A stretch of DNA of 10,932 bases from assembly GCA_002418825.1 (NCBI GenBank), contig DIEW01000098.1, positions 1 through 10,932 on the forward strand. The letters are read 5' to 3'. The position numbers and the translations under genes were made by a program. Of this stretch, positions 1 through 6,239 are shown one piece after another. Origin of the DNA: Syntrophaceae bacterium UBA5764 (lineage in GTDB: Bacteria > Desulfobacterota > Syntrophia > Syntrophales > Smithellaceae). The notes beneath the pieces are model-generated. The model saw only the letters and a list, made by a program, of their open reading frames with translations, had not been told where the DNA came from and did not search any database. How positions within the stretch are numbered: the first letter of the stretch is position 1; each line of letters begins with the position of its first letter.

Positions 1-200
1 AAATCTGGACGGATGAAAAAAACGAATTTCTGATGAAATTGAAAGACAAGAAAAAACACCTGCAGGGCCGCTGCGCGGCATGTGTGTGGCTTAATGTCTG
101 CGCCGGCAATTTCCGCGCGCGGGCTGAGGCGGCAGGTGATATCTGGGGAGACGATCCCGCCTGTTATTTAATGGACGAAGAAATAACAAAAAAGGAGTAG
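1..200 (+). CDS. ahbC: 3' end of radical-SAM heme-pathway enzyme, AhbC-like (12,18-didecarboxysiroheme deacetylase)
   Basis: Only the last 65 codons are present, read in the frame starting at base 3 and ending in TAG at 198-200. The fragment has a C-x2-C-x5-C cluster (fragment residues 24, 27, 33) followed by a fourth cysteine (54) in the context GDDPACYL. This is the auxiliary iron-sulfur region of NirJ/AhbC/AhbD radical-SAM proteins. From memory of the families, the GNFRARAE...DPACYL ending fits AhbC, which removes the acetate side chains of 12,18-didecarboxysiroheme, better than AhbD, but the catalytic CxxxCxxC part is outside the window. The next gene, hemB, starts 3 bases after the stop and its ribosome site lies inside this gene, so they are co-transcribed. 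Family membership is likely; AhbC rather than AhbD or NirJ is an inference. Confidence 0.72.
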   Translation, partial: IWTDEKNEFLMKLKDKKKHLQGRCAACVWLNVCAGNFRARAEAAGDIWGDDPACYLMDEEITKKE

Positions 201-203
201 GCT

Positions 204-1178
204 ATGCAATTTCCTGATTATCGCCTAAGACGGCTCAGAAAAAACGAAAATTTCCGGAGGCTTACGCGCGAAACAATGATCAGCGCCGATAATCTCGTTT
301 ATCCGCTTTTTGTTGTTGGCGGCAAAAGCGTGAAAAAACCGATTGCTTCCATGCCCGGTCATTTTCAGATGTCGGTGGATAATCTGGTCAAGGAAGCCCG
401 CGAAGCGCACACGCTCAAAATCCCGGCATTGCTTCTTTTTGGCATTCCCGATAAAAAAGACGAGAGAGCAAGCGGCGCTTATGCCCAAGACGGAATAATC
501 CAGCAGGCTTTAAAAGGCGTCAAGGACGCTGTGCCGGAAATACTGGTGATAACCGATGTCTGTCTTTGCGAATATACCAGCCACGGTCACTGCGGCATGG
601 TGGAAAACGGACGCGTGCTCAATGACGCCACTCTGGAGCTTTTGGCCAAAACCGCTCTTTCCCAGGCGCAAGCAGGCGCGGACATGGTGGCGCCTTCGGC
701 GATGATGGACGGGCAGGTGTCGGCTATCCGCGAGGCGCTGGATGAAAACGCGCTGGAGGAAATCCCCATCATGGTCTATGCGGCTAAATACGCCTCAGCT
801 TTCTATGGGCCTTTTCGTGAAGCCGCCGAAAGCGCGCCGCAATTCGGCGACCGCAAAGCTTATCAGATGGATCCGGCAAATGCCGACGAGGCTATCCGGG
901 AAATTTCTTTGGATGTGAGCGAAGGCGCGGATATCATCATGGTCAAGCCCGCGCTTCCCTATCTGGATATTATTTACCGCGCGAAACAGGAATTTGACTT
1001 GCCGCTGGCGGCGTATAATGTAAGTGGTGAATTCGCGATGATTAAAGCCGCCGCGCAGGTAGGCTGGCTCGACGAAGAAAAGACTATGCTGGAAACACTT
1101 ACGGCCATAAAAAGAGCCGGCGCAGATATAATTATTACTTACTGGGCTAAAGACGCCGCCCGCCTGATTAATGAATAG
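204..1178 (+). CDS. hemB: Delta-aminolevulinic acid dehydratase (porphobilinogen synthase)
   Basis: This cytosolic enzyme condenses two 5-aminolevulinate molecules into porphobilinogen, the second common step of tetrapyrrole synthesis. The 324-residue length is normal for the family. Visible motifs are the zinc-cysteine segment DVCLCEYTSHGHCG (C120, C122, C130), the first active-site lysine in VYAAKYAS (K195), the Schiff-base lysine in MVKPALPY (K248), and the AYNVSGEFAM block. The three cysteines indicate the zinc-dependent class rather than the Mg/aspartate class. The ATG at 204 is preceded by GGAG at 194-197, which overlaps the end of the upstream ahbC-like gene. The pair therefore forms a heme operon, as in sulfate reducers that use the siroheme-dependent route. 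No truncation or missing catalytic residue was seen. Confidence 0.98.
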   Translation: MQFPDYRLRRLRKNENFRRLTRETMISADNLVYPLFVVGGKSVKKPIASMPGHFQMSVDNLVKEAREAHTLKIPALLLFGIPDKKDERASGAYAQDGIIQQALKGVKDAVPEILVITDVCLCEYTSHGHCGMVENGRVLNDATLELLAKTALSQAQAGADMVAPSAMMDGQVSAIREALDENALEEIPIMVYAAKYASAFYGPFREAAESAPQFGDRKAYQMDPANADEAIREISLDVSEGADIIMVKPALPYLDIIYRAKQEFDLPLAAYNVSGEFAMIKAAAQVGWLDEEKTMLETLTAIKRAGADIIITYWAKDAARLINE

Positions 1179-1230
1179 GAGCGAATATTTTCATTGGTAT
1201 AGAATTGCTGATGTTTAAATAAAAAATTTA

Positions 1231-1875
1231 ATGATAACTGTTTTTGATCTGCACATTCACACGCAAAAATATTCCGATTGTTCTTTCATCCATCCGGATG
1301 AACTCATTGCGCAGGCGCTTGAAATCGGTTTAAAAGGCTTCGCGCTGACCGAACATGGAATGCGCTGGCCGGATGAGGAATTCACCAAACTCAAAAAAAT
1401 GGCCGAACCGCACGGACTTGTTCTGATCAACGGCCAGGAAATTTCCGCCCGCAATGAAAAAAATGAAATGGAAGGGGATTTTTTGGTTTTTGGTATAAAT
1501 TATAGTTTAACCGGCCGTTACACGGCCTTGGAGTTAGCGGAGTTAGTGCATAATCAAGGCGGCGTTATTATCGCTGCGCATCCCTATAAGTTATCGCGCC
1601 GGGGCAAAACCCATTATTATGGTGCGGGAGACAAAATTTATCAACTGCCCCTTGATGCGATTGAGTTATACCATCCGGACCATTCTTCTCTGGCCGTGTC
1701 CAAGGCGCAGAAAGCGATGCAAAAACTGGGAATTCCCGGCGTGGGCGGTTCTGACGCGCATAAAATCTTTGATGTTGGCTCCTGCGTTACTCTGTTCGAA
1801 CACAAAATTGGCAGTGACGCTGATTTTGTCCATCAAATTCGTCGAAAAAACGTGTGGGCGGAGAAAAGATTTTAA
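1231..1875 (+). CDS. PHP-domain metal-dependent phosphoesterase
   Basis: This 214-residue protein belongs to the PHP superfamily of multi-metal phosphoesterases. Candidate metal ligands are D6-L-H8-I-H10 at the N terminus, D16, the TEH motif (H42), E70, H117 in IIAAHPYK, H148 in ELYHPDH, and D175/H177 in VGGSDAHK. The protein is little more than the PHP domain itself, with no polymerase or histidinol-phosphatase signature, so the substrate is unknown; nucleotide or phosphosugar esters are typical for stand-alone members. The ATG at 1231 is the first in-frame start after an in-frame TAA at 1218-1220. It has no recognisable ribosome site (AAAAAATTTA precedes it), so initiation may be weak. It lies 52 bases after hemB on the same strand and could be read through from that operon. 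Confidence 0.9.
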   Translation: MITVFDLHIHTQKYSDCSFIHPDELIAQALEIGLKGFALTEHGMRWPDEEFTKLKKMAEPHGLVLINGQEISARNEKNEMEGDFLVFGINYSLTGRYTALELAELVHNQGGVIIAAHPYKLSRRGKTHYYGAGDKIYQLPLDAIELYHPDHSSLAVSKAQKAMQKLGIPGVGGSDAHKIFDVGSCVTLFEHKIGSDADFVHQIRRKNVWAEKRF

Positions 1876-1923
1876 GGTTGACAAGTTTTTCAGCGGCGGT
1901 TTTTTTGAAAAAAACACTCTCTT

Positions 1924-1943
1924 CCAATAATTTGCATTATTGG
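1924..1943. repeat. 8-bp hairpin, CCAATAAT / ATTATTGG
   Basis: A perfect 8-bp inverted repeat with a TTGC loop, 49 bases past the PHP stop. No T tract follows on the plus strand, where GTGTGTAAAA comes next. It is therefore not a classical terminator and may be an mRNA-end stabiliser or a protein site. Confidence 0.5.
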
Positions 1944-1969
1944 GTGTGTAAAATCAGAGAATGAGCAAA

Positions 1970-2015
1970 GGCGGGGAAAAACGATGTTGATTAATTTTTC
2001 TTTCTATTCCCCGCC
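1970..2015 (-). terminator. Possible terminator stem, GGCGGGGAA / TTCCCCGCC
   Basis: Perfect 9-bp GC-rich arms at 1970-1978 and 2007-2015 are separated by a 28-base AT-rich loop. On the minus strand the structure begins 18 bases after the stop of the 33-residue peptide gene and is followed by only three T residues. It could end that transcript, but the long loop and short T tract make it a weak intrinsic terminator. Confidence 0.4.
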
Positions 2016-2033
2016 ATGCAGGGTTAGATTTGC

Positions 2034-2135
2034 TTAAAAGACCCTCAAATAAAACAATGCGAAGATGATAATAATGGCAACCAGAACTCCTAATAAAACA
2101 AAATTAAATTTCCGTTTTTCTTTAACCAACGCCAT
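2034..2135 (-). CDS. Small single-span membrane peptide, 33 residues
   Basis: This is a short reading frame of 33 codons ending in TAA. The N terminus is positively charged (MALVKEKRKF). A hydrophobic stretch of about 20 residues follows (roughly 11-30, containing FVLLGVLVAIIII), with a short tail ending RVF. This fits an inner-membrane peptide with a cytoplasmic N terminus under the positive-inside rule. A G-rich ribosome site (GGGGGTGGGG) lies immediately upstream of the ATG at 2135. An exact consensus sigma-70 promoter lies about 60 bases upstream and a stem-loop lies downstream, so it looks like a self-contained unit. I do not recognise a family. Small membrane regulators and type I toxins share this shape, but no antisense partner was identified. 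Confidence 0.62.
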   Translation of the reverse strand: MALVKEKRKFNFVLLGVLVAIIIIFALFYLRVF

Positions 2136-2194
2136 GACCCCACCCCCTGTTTTGTTATTATTTACGAAACCTTCCCTCCATGCAACTTTTTTAA

Positions 2195-2223
2195 ATTATA
2201 ATTATATGGATTTTATATGTCAA
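2195..2223 (-). promoter_or_regulatory. Exact-consensus sigma-70 promoter
   Basis: On the minus strand, TTGACA (2223-2218) and TATAAT (2200-2195) are separated by exactly 17 bases, a full match to the housekeeping consensus. Transcription would start near 2188, giving a leader of about 50 bases before the small peptide gene at 2135. It lies about 50 bases past the end of the acyl-CoA dehydrogenase gene on the same strand, so it would serve only the peptide. Confidence 0.8.
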
Positions 2224-2235
2224 GGAAATCCTTGA
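2220..2235. promoter_or_regulatory. Operator-like palindrome over the -35 box
   Basis: TCAAGG-AAAT-CCTTGA is a perfect palindrome with 6-bp arms. It shares four bases with the -35 element of the consensus promoter at 2195-2223. Its position suits a repressor site that would hold an otherwise very strong promoter down. No regulator can be named. Confidence 0.4.
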
Positions 2236-2242
2236 AATGAAT

Positions 2243-2280
2243 AAAAAATGCCATGTGACCGTGTATTTTTTATAACATGG
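2243..2280 (-). terminator. Weak intrinsic terminator after the acyl-CoA dehydrogenase gene
   Basis: On the minus strand CCATGT (2280-2275) pairs with ACATGG (2256-2251) and is followed within two bases by six T residues (2248-2243). The left arm overlaps the last codons of the dehydrogenase gene. The 6-bp stem and 18-base loop are modest. Confidence 0.4.
2255..2267. repeat. 13-bp direct repeat, left copy (GTGACCGTGTATT)
   Basis: The same 13 bases recur at 6196-6208 in the same orientation. The two copies lie just outside the 3' ends of the two divergent arms of the middle gene cluster, so they bracket it. A 13-base match can arise by chance in a window of this size; only the position makes it notable. 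Confidence 0.45.
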
Positions 2281-3412
2281 AGGCGATGATCATACGCTGA
2301 ATCTGGTTAGTGCCTTCATAGATAGCCATGGCCTTTGCATCACGGTAATACTTTTCCACCGGCCAATAGCTAGTGTATCCATGAGCTCCTAGAATTTGGA
2401 TAGCTCGGCTGCAAATTGACTCAGCCATTTCTGTAGCAAATACCTTACACATGGAAGACGCCTTTGTTGAATCCATTCCCTGATCGATAAGCCAGGCGGC
2501 TTTCCAAGTTAGAAGTCGCGCCGCTTCGATTTCTGTTGCCATGTCGGCCAACATAAAAGAGATACCCTGGTTTTCGATAATTGGACGGCCATACTGTTTA
2601 CGTTCACGAGCATAGGATAAAGCAATTTCGTAAGCTGCCCGTGATACACCCACAGCAGCTCCCCCAAGGCAAGGGCGCGACATATCCAGCGTTTGCATGG
2701 CAATCAAAAATCCTGTGTTTTCAGCGCCAAGCAAATTTTCCGCCGGAACTTTAACATCTTTAAATATTAGTGTACCTACTTGCGAAGATCGCAGCCCAAG
2801 TTTATCTTCTACTGTGCCGAGGGTTAATCCGGGAGAATCACCATCAACGATAAAAGCGCTTAATCCGCCGTGACGTTTTTGAGGATCGGAGGTGGCAAAT
2901 ACGATATAAAAATTTGCTATTCCCGCGTTAGTAATAAAAGTTTTGGCACCGTTGAGAATGTAGTGATCACCTTTTCTGGTGGCTAATGTCTTTATTCCAG
3001 CCATATCAGAGCCAGCATCATGTTCGGTTAATGCCAAGGCAGCCAATCCTGCATTCTCCCCGCAACACATAGGGAAATAACGCCTCTTTTGATTTTCCGT
3101 ACCAACATGTTTCAGGCACGTTGTTGCCAACCAGTTACCAGCGGCTGCGCTCATAATACCCAGACAGGCTGTGCCTATTTCTTCGGCAACAATCACTGCA
3201 GTGAGCATATCAACGCCTAATCCGCCATACTCTTTGGGAACATTAAGACCAAGCAAACCGGTTTTCGCAAATCGGCGAACTATATTCCAATCAAATACCG
3301 TCCCTGGTCTTCTGTCCAATTCAGCCGCGTAAGGTATTATTTCTTTTTCCGCAAATTCCCTGGCCATTTTTTGATGGCTTAAAAGTTCTTCTGTTAAATC
3401 AAAGCCAATCAT
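2270..3412 (-). CDS. Acyl-CoA dehydrogenase family flavoprotein
   Basis: This FAD-dependent enzyme oxidises acyl-CoA thioesters to trans-2-enoyl-CoA and passes electrons to electron-transfer flavoprotein. With the start chosen here it has 380 residues, normal for short/medium-chain members. Motifs include LTEHDAGSDM (about residues 128-137), the FAD-domain segment KTFITNAGIANFY (about 157-169), RKQYGRP (about 271-277), and the C-terminal IYEGTNQIQR block whose glutamate (about E366) is the catalytic base position. The ATG at 3412 is preferred over one at 3433: it forms an ATGA overlap with the stop of the upstream XRE regulator and has AAGGA at good spacing, while 3433 has no ribosome site. 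The substrate cannot be told; butyryl-CoA-like or branched acyl-CoA are typical. It is probably translationally coupled to the regulator. Confidence 0.95.
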   Translation of the reverse strand: MIGFDLTEELLSHQKMAREFAEKEIIPYAAELDRRPGTVFDWNIVRRFAKTGLLGLNVPKEYGGLGVDMLTAVIVAEEIGTACLGIMSAAAGNWLATTCLKHVGTENQKRRYFPMCCGENAGLAALALTEHDAGSDMAGIKTLATRKGDHYILNGAKTFITNAGIANFYIVFATSDPQKRHGGLSAFIVDGDSPGLTLGTVEDKLGLRSSQVGTLIFKDVKVPAENLLGAENTGFLIAMQTLDMSRPCLGGAAVGVSRAAYEIALSYARERKQYGRPIIENQGISFMLADMATEIEAARLLTWKAAWLIDQGMDSTKASSMCKVFATEMAESICSRAIQILGAHGYTSYWPVEKYYRDAKAMAIYEGTNQIQRMIIASML

Positions 3413-3753
3413 TTTAACTTTTCCTTTCTCCATTGAATGTATTCAAGTATATTCTTCCGCTCTTCCAATGGTAATTCCGACAGCAATTTACTGATTTCTA
3501 AAATTGTTTCGTCTTGAGCTTTTTTTTCGTTTGTTTTAATTGTTTCGACAGTATCTTCCAAAAAGTAGTTTAAGGGTTTATTCAACTCTCTTGCGATTTG
3601 TTCGATATTTGCAAGATAAAGACGACGCTTACCCAACTCATAATTGGAAAGAGCGGCCTGTGTTAAGCCCAACTTAGTTGCTAATTCCTCTTGAGAAAGT
3701 CCTGCTTCTTCACGCGCTTTTTGAATTCGTTGTCCGATATTTTTATAAATCAT
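3409..3753 (-). CDS. XRE-family (Cro/CI-type) transcriptional regulator
   Basis: This 114-residue protein has an N-terminal helix-turn-helix at about 8-62. The core is LSQEELATKLGLTQAALSNYE (19-39 in part), with the recognition helix around TQAALSNYE, typical of XRE/Cro DNA-binding domains. The C-terminal half (about 65-114) is charged and helical and probably dimerises; no ligand domain is recognised. The gene is the first of a minus-strand pair with the acyl-CoA dehydrogenase (4-base overlap) and is divergent from a four-gene operon starting at 3919. The intergenic region carries palindromes that suit its own binding, so repression of both arms, including itself, is the likely mode. The ATG at 3753 has no clear ribosome site. 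Confidence 0.93.
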   Translation of the reverse strand: MIYKNIGQRIQKAREEAGLSQEELATKLGLTQAALSNYELGKRRLYLANIEQIARELNKPLNYFLEDTVETIKTNEKKAQDETILEISKLLSELPLEERKNILEYIQWRKEKLK

Positions 3754-3815
3754 TTTCTATATTTTCATTCGCAGTTAATAACAATTGGTTATTTTAATAC
3801 TACAATTTCGAATTA

Positions 3816-3855
3816 AATACAACATTTTGTATTGACAAACATAACAATATGTTGT
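3816..3855. promoter_or_regulatory. Tandem palindromic operators in the divergent promoter region
   Basis: Two sites share the form ACAA-N4-TTGT. One is at 3816-3833 with 7-bp arms (AATACAA-CATT-TTGTATT). The other is at 3844-3855 (ACAA-TATG-TTGT) and overlaps a further palindrome, ACATA-ACAA-TATGT (3839-3852). A looser half-matching copy starts at 3781. The sites flank and overlap the -35 box and reach the -10 box of the plus-strand promoter, the geometry expected of a repressor. The adjacent XRE protein is the obvious candidate to bind them. Confidence 0.6.
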
Positions 3856-3860
3856 ATTTT
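3832..3860 (+). promoter_or_regulatory. Sigma-70 promoter of the plus-strand operon
   Basis: TTGACA at 3832-3837 and TATTTT at 3855-3860 are separated by 17 bases. Transcription would begin near 3867, about 50 bases before the ATG at 3919. The promoter is embedded in the ACAA-N4-TTGT palindromes. Confidence 0.7.
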
Positions 3861-3918
3861 ATCTACAACTATAACTATTTGTTTTATTATTGGCGCATGT
3901 AAACGAGGAGGTCAAAAA

Positions 3919-4464
3919 ATGGGAAAAGGACAATTATTGAAAAATACAGCTAAAGAGATATTGGCTAAAATTTCCGTTGAAGAAAAAAGAGAGCTTGTTG
4001 CTAAAAGCCGTTGGACCTGTGATTCTCATTGGATGATGTCTATGGTGTTTAATGCGGGCTGGGATGTGGCCAATAAAATCAATCTGCAAGTTGCTCAGGC
4101 GACAGCTAGAGTTGAAATGCTTCGTCTGATGAAAGTTTTGGCGTTGGATAAACCTAAAAACGAAAAGGAATTTATGATGTTAATGTCCTTGGCTATGGAA
4201 ACATTCATCACTCAGGATTATTTTGATTATGAATTTAAATTATTGAATTCGGGTAAATGGGTGGGCATCATTAGGCAATGTTACGCTTATACCAAAGTTC
4301 GCAATATCAATGTGGAAAAAGATTATGAGTGCGGATGCTTCGGTACGCGTCAAGGCTGGTATCAGGCAATGGGATTGGAAGTCAAGGAAATTTTGAATAA
4401 ATGTCTAAAGAATGGTGATGATTACTGTGAAATAGAAATGGGTGAACTTATTTTCTTTGAATAG
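3919..4464 (+). CDS. DUF6125/ATC-hydrolase-like small cysteine protein (paralog A)
   Basis: This 181-residue, apparently soluble protein has no signal peptide. It resembles, by recalled pattern only, the DUF6125 group and the L-2-amino-thiazoline-4-carboxylate hydrolase-like family; its function is unknown. Visible blocks are W32-x2-D35-x2-W38, NKIN at 52-55, CYAY at 121-124, YECG at 136-139, GWYQAMGLEV at about 146-155, and C162-x7-C170 near the end. It is a clear paralog of the protein at 5214-5729: both keep the W..D..W, NKIN, YECG and four-cysteine framework, with C-x16-C and C-x7-C spacings identical. The ATG at 3919 follows a strong GAGGAGG site; a longer reading from 3832 would run through the promoter and is rejected. 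It is the first gene of the operon controlled by the divergent promoter region. Confidence 0.85.
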   Translation: MGKGQLLKNTAKEILAKISVEEKRELVAKSRWTCDSHWMMSMVFNAGWDVANKINLQVAQATARVEMLRLMKVLALDKPKNEKEFMMLMSLAMETFITQDYFDYEFKLLNSGKWVGIIRQCYAYTKVRNINVEKDYECGCFGTRQGWYQAMGLEVKEILNKCLKNGDDYCEIEMGELIFFE

Positions 4465-4494
4465 TCTTCACAAGATATATTTAAGGGAAAACAG

Positions 4495-5160
4495 ATGGAC
4501 TTAATAAATCGTTATGAGCGAGCACGTGATAAAGAAAAGATATGTCTATTTTTGCAGTACCCTTATATGAGAAATACTTTCCGAAAAATTGATTTGATAA
4601 ATATGAACGCTATTGAGAAGGAAAAAATATGCAATATTTACAACATCGAAAAAGAAAGGTGCCGGAAAATGGAAATAGGCAAACATTGGGAGGCAATCAA
4701 GGAAATATTTGAAGAAGCGTATAAAAGCTGCAGCCATTTTGCGGTAGCTACCGTTAATGAGGACGGATCGCCTCATGTAACCCCCATTGGGGCGTTAATA
4801 TTACGCGACAATCAAACAGGTTTTTACTTCGAAGAAAATCCGGTCAAAATGCCGCGCAATTTGAAACACAATTCCCGGGTCTGCATTCTGGCTGTCAACG
4901 CCGATAAATTATTTTGGGGTAAAGCGCTTATCGAAGGAAAATTTATCACTCCTCCGGCTGTAAGACTTTTAGGTACAGCCGGACCACTGCGCAAAGCAAC
5001 AACAGAAGAAATTGAAATGTGGCAAGAAAAAATTGCCATAGTCAAGGGAACAAAAGGTTATAAACTTCTGTGGGAAAAATTCGGACGAGTTCGGGACATT
5101 ACTTTTGATTCTTTCGAGCCTGTCTTGGCGGGAGAAATGACCAACGGCCTTTGGGACTGA
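4495..5160 (+). CDS. Pyridoxamine 5'-phosphate oxidase-fold (PNPOx-like) protein
   Basis: The protein carries a split-barrel flavin-binding domain of the PNPOx-like superfamily, seen in HFAVATVNEDGSPHVTPIG (81-99), FYFEENPVKMPRN, RVCILAVN and the C-terminal DITFDSFEPV...GEMTNGLW. Stand-alone members bind FMN, F420 or heme and reduce or oxidise small molecules, so true pyridoxamine phosphate oxidase activity should not be assumed. Two starts are possible. ATG 4495 has AAGGG seven bases upstream and gives 221 residues. ATG 4669 (residue 59) has AAAGG upstream and matches where the family normally begins (MEIGKHWEAI). The first 58 residues, with three cysteines, match nothing I know. The gene lies 30 bases after paralog A, and its 3' end is 53 bases before paralog B. 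Confidence 0.88.
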   Translation: MDLINRYERARDKEKICLFLQYPYMRNTFRKIDLINMNAIEKEKICNIYNIEKERCRKMEIGKHWEAIKEIFEEAYKSCSHFAVATVNEDGSPHVTPIGALILRDNQTGFYFEENPVKMPRNLKHNSRVCILAVNADKLFWGKALIEGKFITPPAVRLLGTAGPLRKATTEEIEMWQEKIAIVKGTKGYKLLWEKFGRVRDITFDSFEPVLAGEMTNGLWD

Positions 5161-5213
5161 CTATAAGATCTCAAGAAAATGAATTAGAAATCATTAAAAA
5201 GAGGGTAAAACAA

Positions 5214-5729
5214 ATGACAACAGATTTACATCTGCTAGAAAAAAATGAATTAAAGGAATTATTAAATAAAGGATGGATGACGCACGATGCCATGTGGTTT
5301 TATAACTGTCTCAAAGAATGCGGTATAGAAAAAACCAATAAAATAAATAAAGCTGCAATTCGTGATATGTCGGCCATAGAAATAAAACGTATCCAAAAAA
5401 CTGTAGGCGCCGGCAATCCAACCACTTTTGAAGAGCTTAAAAATCTTTTTGATTCAGCGATGGAAATCGCAACCGGCAAATTTATGAAATATGATTATCA
5501 CTCGCCTGCACACAACATAATGCACGGTGAATGGAAATCATGTTTCGCCTATGAAGGCATAAAAGCGCTGGGCGTTATCGATCGCTATGAATGCGGCATA
5601 ATGCTGCGCATTGAAACATGGCTGGATACGTTGGGTATCAAATACGAAGTTCAACCTAAAATTACAGGCTGTATGATGCATACCAACGGCCGGTGCTTTA
5701 GGGATTATAAGTTTTTCTTTGATAAATAA
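5214..5729 (+). CDS. DUF6125/ATC-hydrolase-like small cysteine protein (paralog B)
   Basis: This 171-residue soluble protein is of unknown function, with the pattern I associate with DUF6125. Blocks are W21-MTHD25-AMW28, GIEKTNKIN (37-45), CFAYEGIKALGV (110-121), YECG (125-128), WLDTLGIKYEV (136-146) and C153-x7-C161. It aligns through its length with the protein at 3919-4464 and keeps all four shared cysteines (C110, C127, C153, C161). It carries TH25-like residues (MTHD) where the paralog has TCD, so the two may differ in activity. The ATG at 5214 follows GAGGG; an in-frame longer reading from 5151 would overlap the previous gene and lacks a ribosome site. Thirteen bases separate it from the TIGR04076-like gene. 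Two diverged copies around a flavin protein suggest a heteromeric complex or successive steps, but this is inference. Confidence 0.88.
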   Translation: MTTDLHLLEKNELKELLNKGWMTHDAMWFYNCLKECGIEKTNKINKAAIRDMSAIEIKRIQKTVGAGNPTTFEELKNLFDSAMEIATGKFMKYDYHSPAHNIMHGEWKSCFAYEGIKALGVIDRYECGIMLRIETWLDTLGIKYEVQPKITGCMMHTNGRCFRDYKFFFDK

Positions 5730-5742
5730 GGAGGAAAATAAA

Positions 5743-6195
5743 ATGAAAATTAATGAAGACACATGGAAAATTATTCAGAAGCACCTGAATTATACCGATG
5801 AGGAAATGAAGATATTCCGTGCAGATCCTAGAAATGAGGATGCTTTATCCAAAACGGTCTTAATGCTCAACAAAACAATTGTCGCGGAAGTTATTGAAGC
5901 ACATGGTTGCGATAGCGGACATAAAGCCGGTGACAAGTTTTGTTTTGATGGACGTGGCGTCAGTTATCTTGCGAAACTGGGACCAAGCCGAGTCTGTATT
6001 TTCGCCCTGCATTCGATTGCTCTGGCAATGCCCGCAGTCGCGGAACTTCTTTATGCCGGTGCTGATCCCAATAAAATGAGATTCAAACGGTTTGGATGCC
6101 CGGATGTCGGTGTGAGATGCGGCGGCTGGGGGCATATTGTTATGGAAGTTAAAGTTGAGGATCGAAAAATAATTGACACGGACAGTCATATTTGA
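5743..6195 (+). CDS. TIGR04076-like small cysteine-rich protein
   Basis: This 150-residue protein has no membrane segment. Residues 1-45 are helical and charged. The rest resembles the uncharacterised TIGR04076 family: GCDSGHKAGDKFCFDG (55-70), a middle CIFALHSIALAMPAVAELL-type segment (85-103), and a terminal FGCPDVGVRCGGWGHIVMEV (117-136). Six cysteines (56, 67, 85, 119, 126 and neighbours) and H60 could bind metal. No function is known to me. An AAGGAGG site eight bases before the ATG at 5743 fixes the start; the longer reading from 5719 overlaps the previous gene. It is the last intact gene of the plus-strand operon. A short sequence resembling its own first codons recurs at 6240. Confidence 0.82.
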   Translation: MKINEDTWKIIQKHLNYTDEEMKIFRADPRNEDALSKTVLMLNKTIVAEVIEAHGCDSGHKAGDKFCFDGRGVSYLAKLGPSRVCIFALHSIALAMPAVAELLYAGADPNKMRFKRFGCPDVGVRCGGWGHIVMEVKVEDRKIIDTDSHI

Positions 6196-6208
6196 GTGAC
6201 CGTGTATT
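6196..6208. repeat. 13-bp direct repeat, right copy (GTGACCGTGTATT)
   Basis: This copy is identical to 2255-2267 and starts one base after the stop of the TIGR04076-like gene. It marks the right outer end of the middle cluster. Confidence 0.45.
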
Positions 6209-6239
6209 ATTTCAATAAATAAATTAGAGAGGAAATACT

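Larger units (their letters stand above)
1876..2033. other. Intergenic region with inverted repeats after the PHP gene
   Basis: I see no gene here. An A/T palindrome at 1899-1915 (GTTTTTTT-G-AAAAAAAC) is followed by a hairpin at 1924-1943 and a wider GC stem at 1970-2015. Two genes converge on this stretch: the PHP gene from the left and the small peptide gene at 2034-2135 from the right. A role in ending transcription from both sides is the simplest reading. Confidence 0.6.

Noticed and set aside
1878..1906. TTGACA just after the PHP gene as a plus-strand promoter
   Set aside because: At 17-base spacing the -10 position is TTTTTT and no gene follows on that strand.
2158..2181. Seven-codon frame (MEGRFRK) in the leader of the small peptide gene
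   Set aside because: Its ATG lies only about seven bases from the predicted transcript start with no ribosome site; too short to support.
3832..3918. Upstream extension of the gene at 3919, beginning with TTG
   Set aside because: It runs through the TTGACA/TATTTT promoter and the palindromes, has no ribosome site, and the ATG at 3919 has GAGGAGG in front.
5860..6189. 109-codon open frame on the minus strand
   Set aside because: It lies wholly opposite the TIGR04076-like gene, which has a good ribosome site and family motifs; this one has neither.
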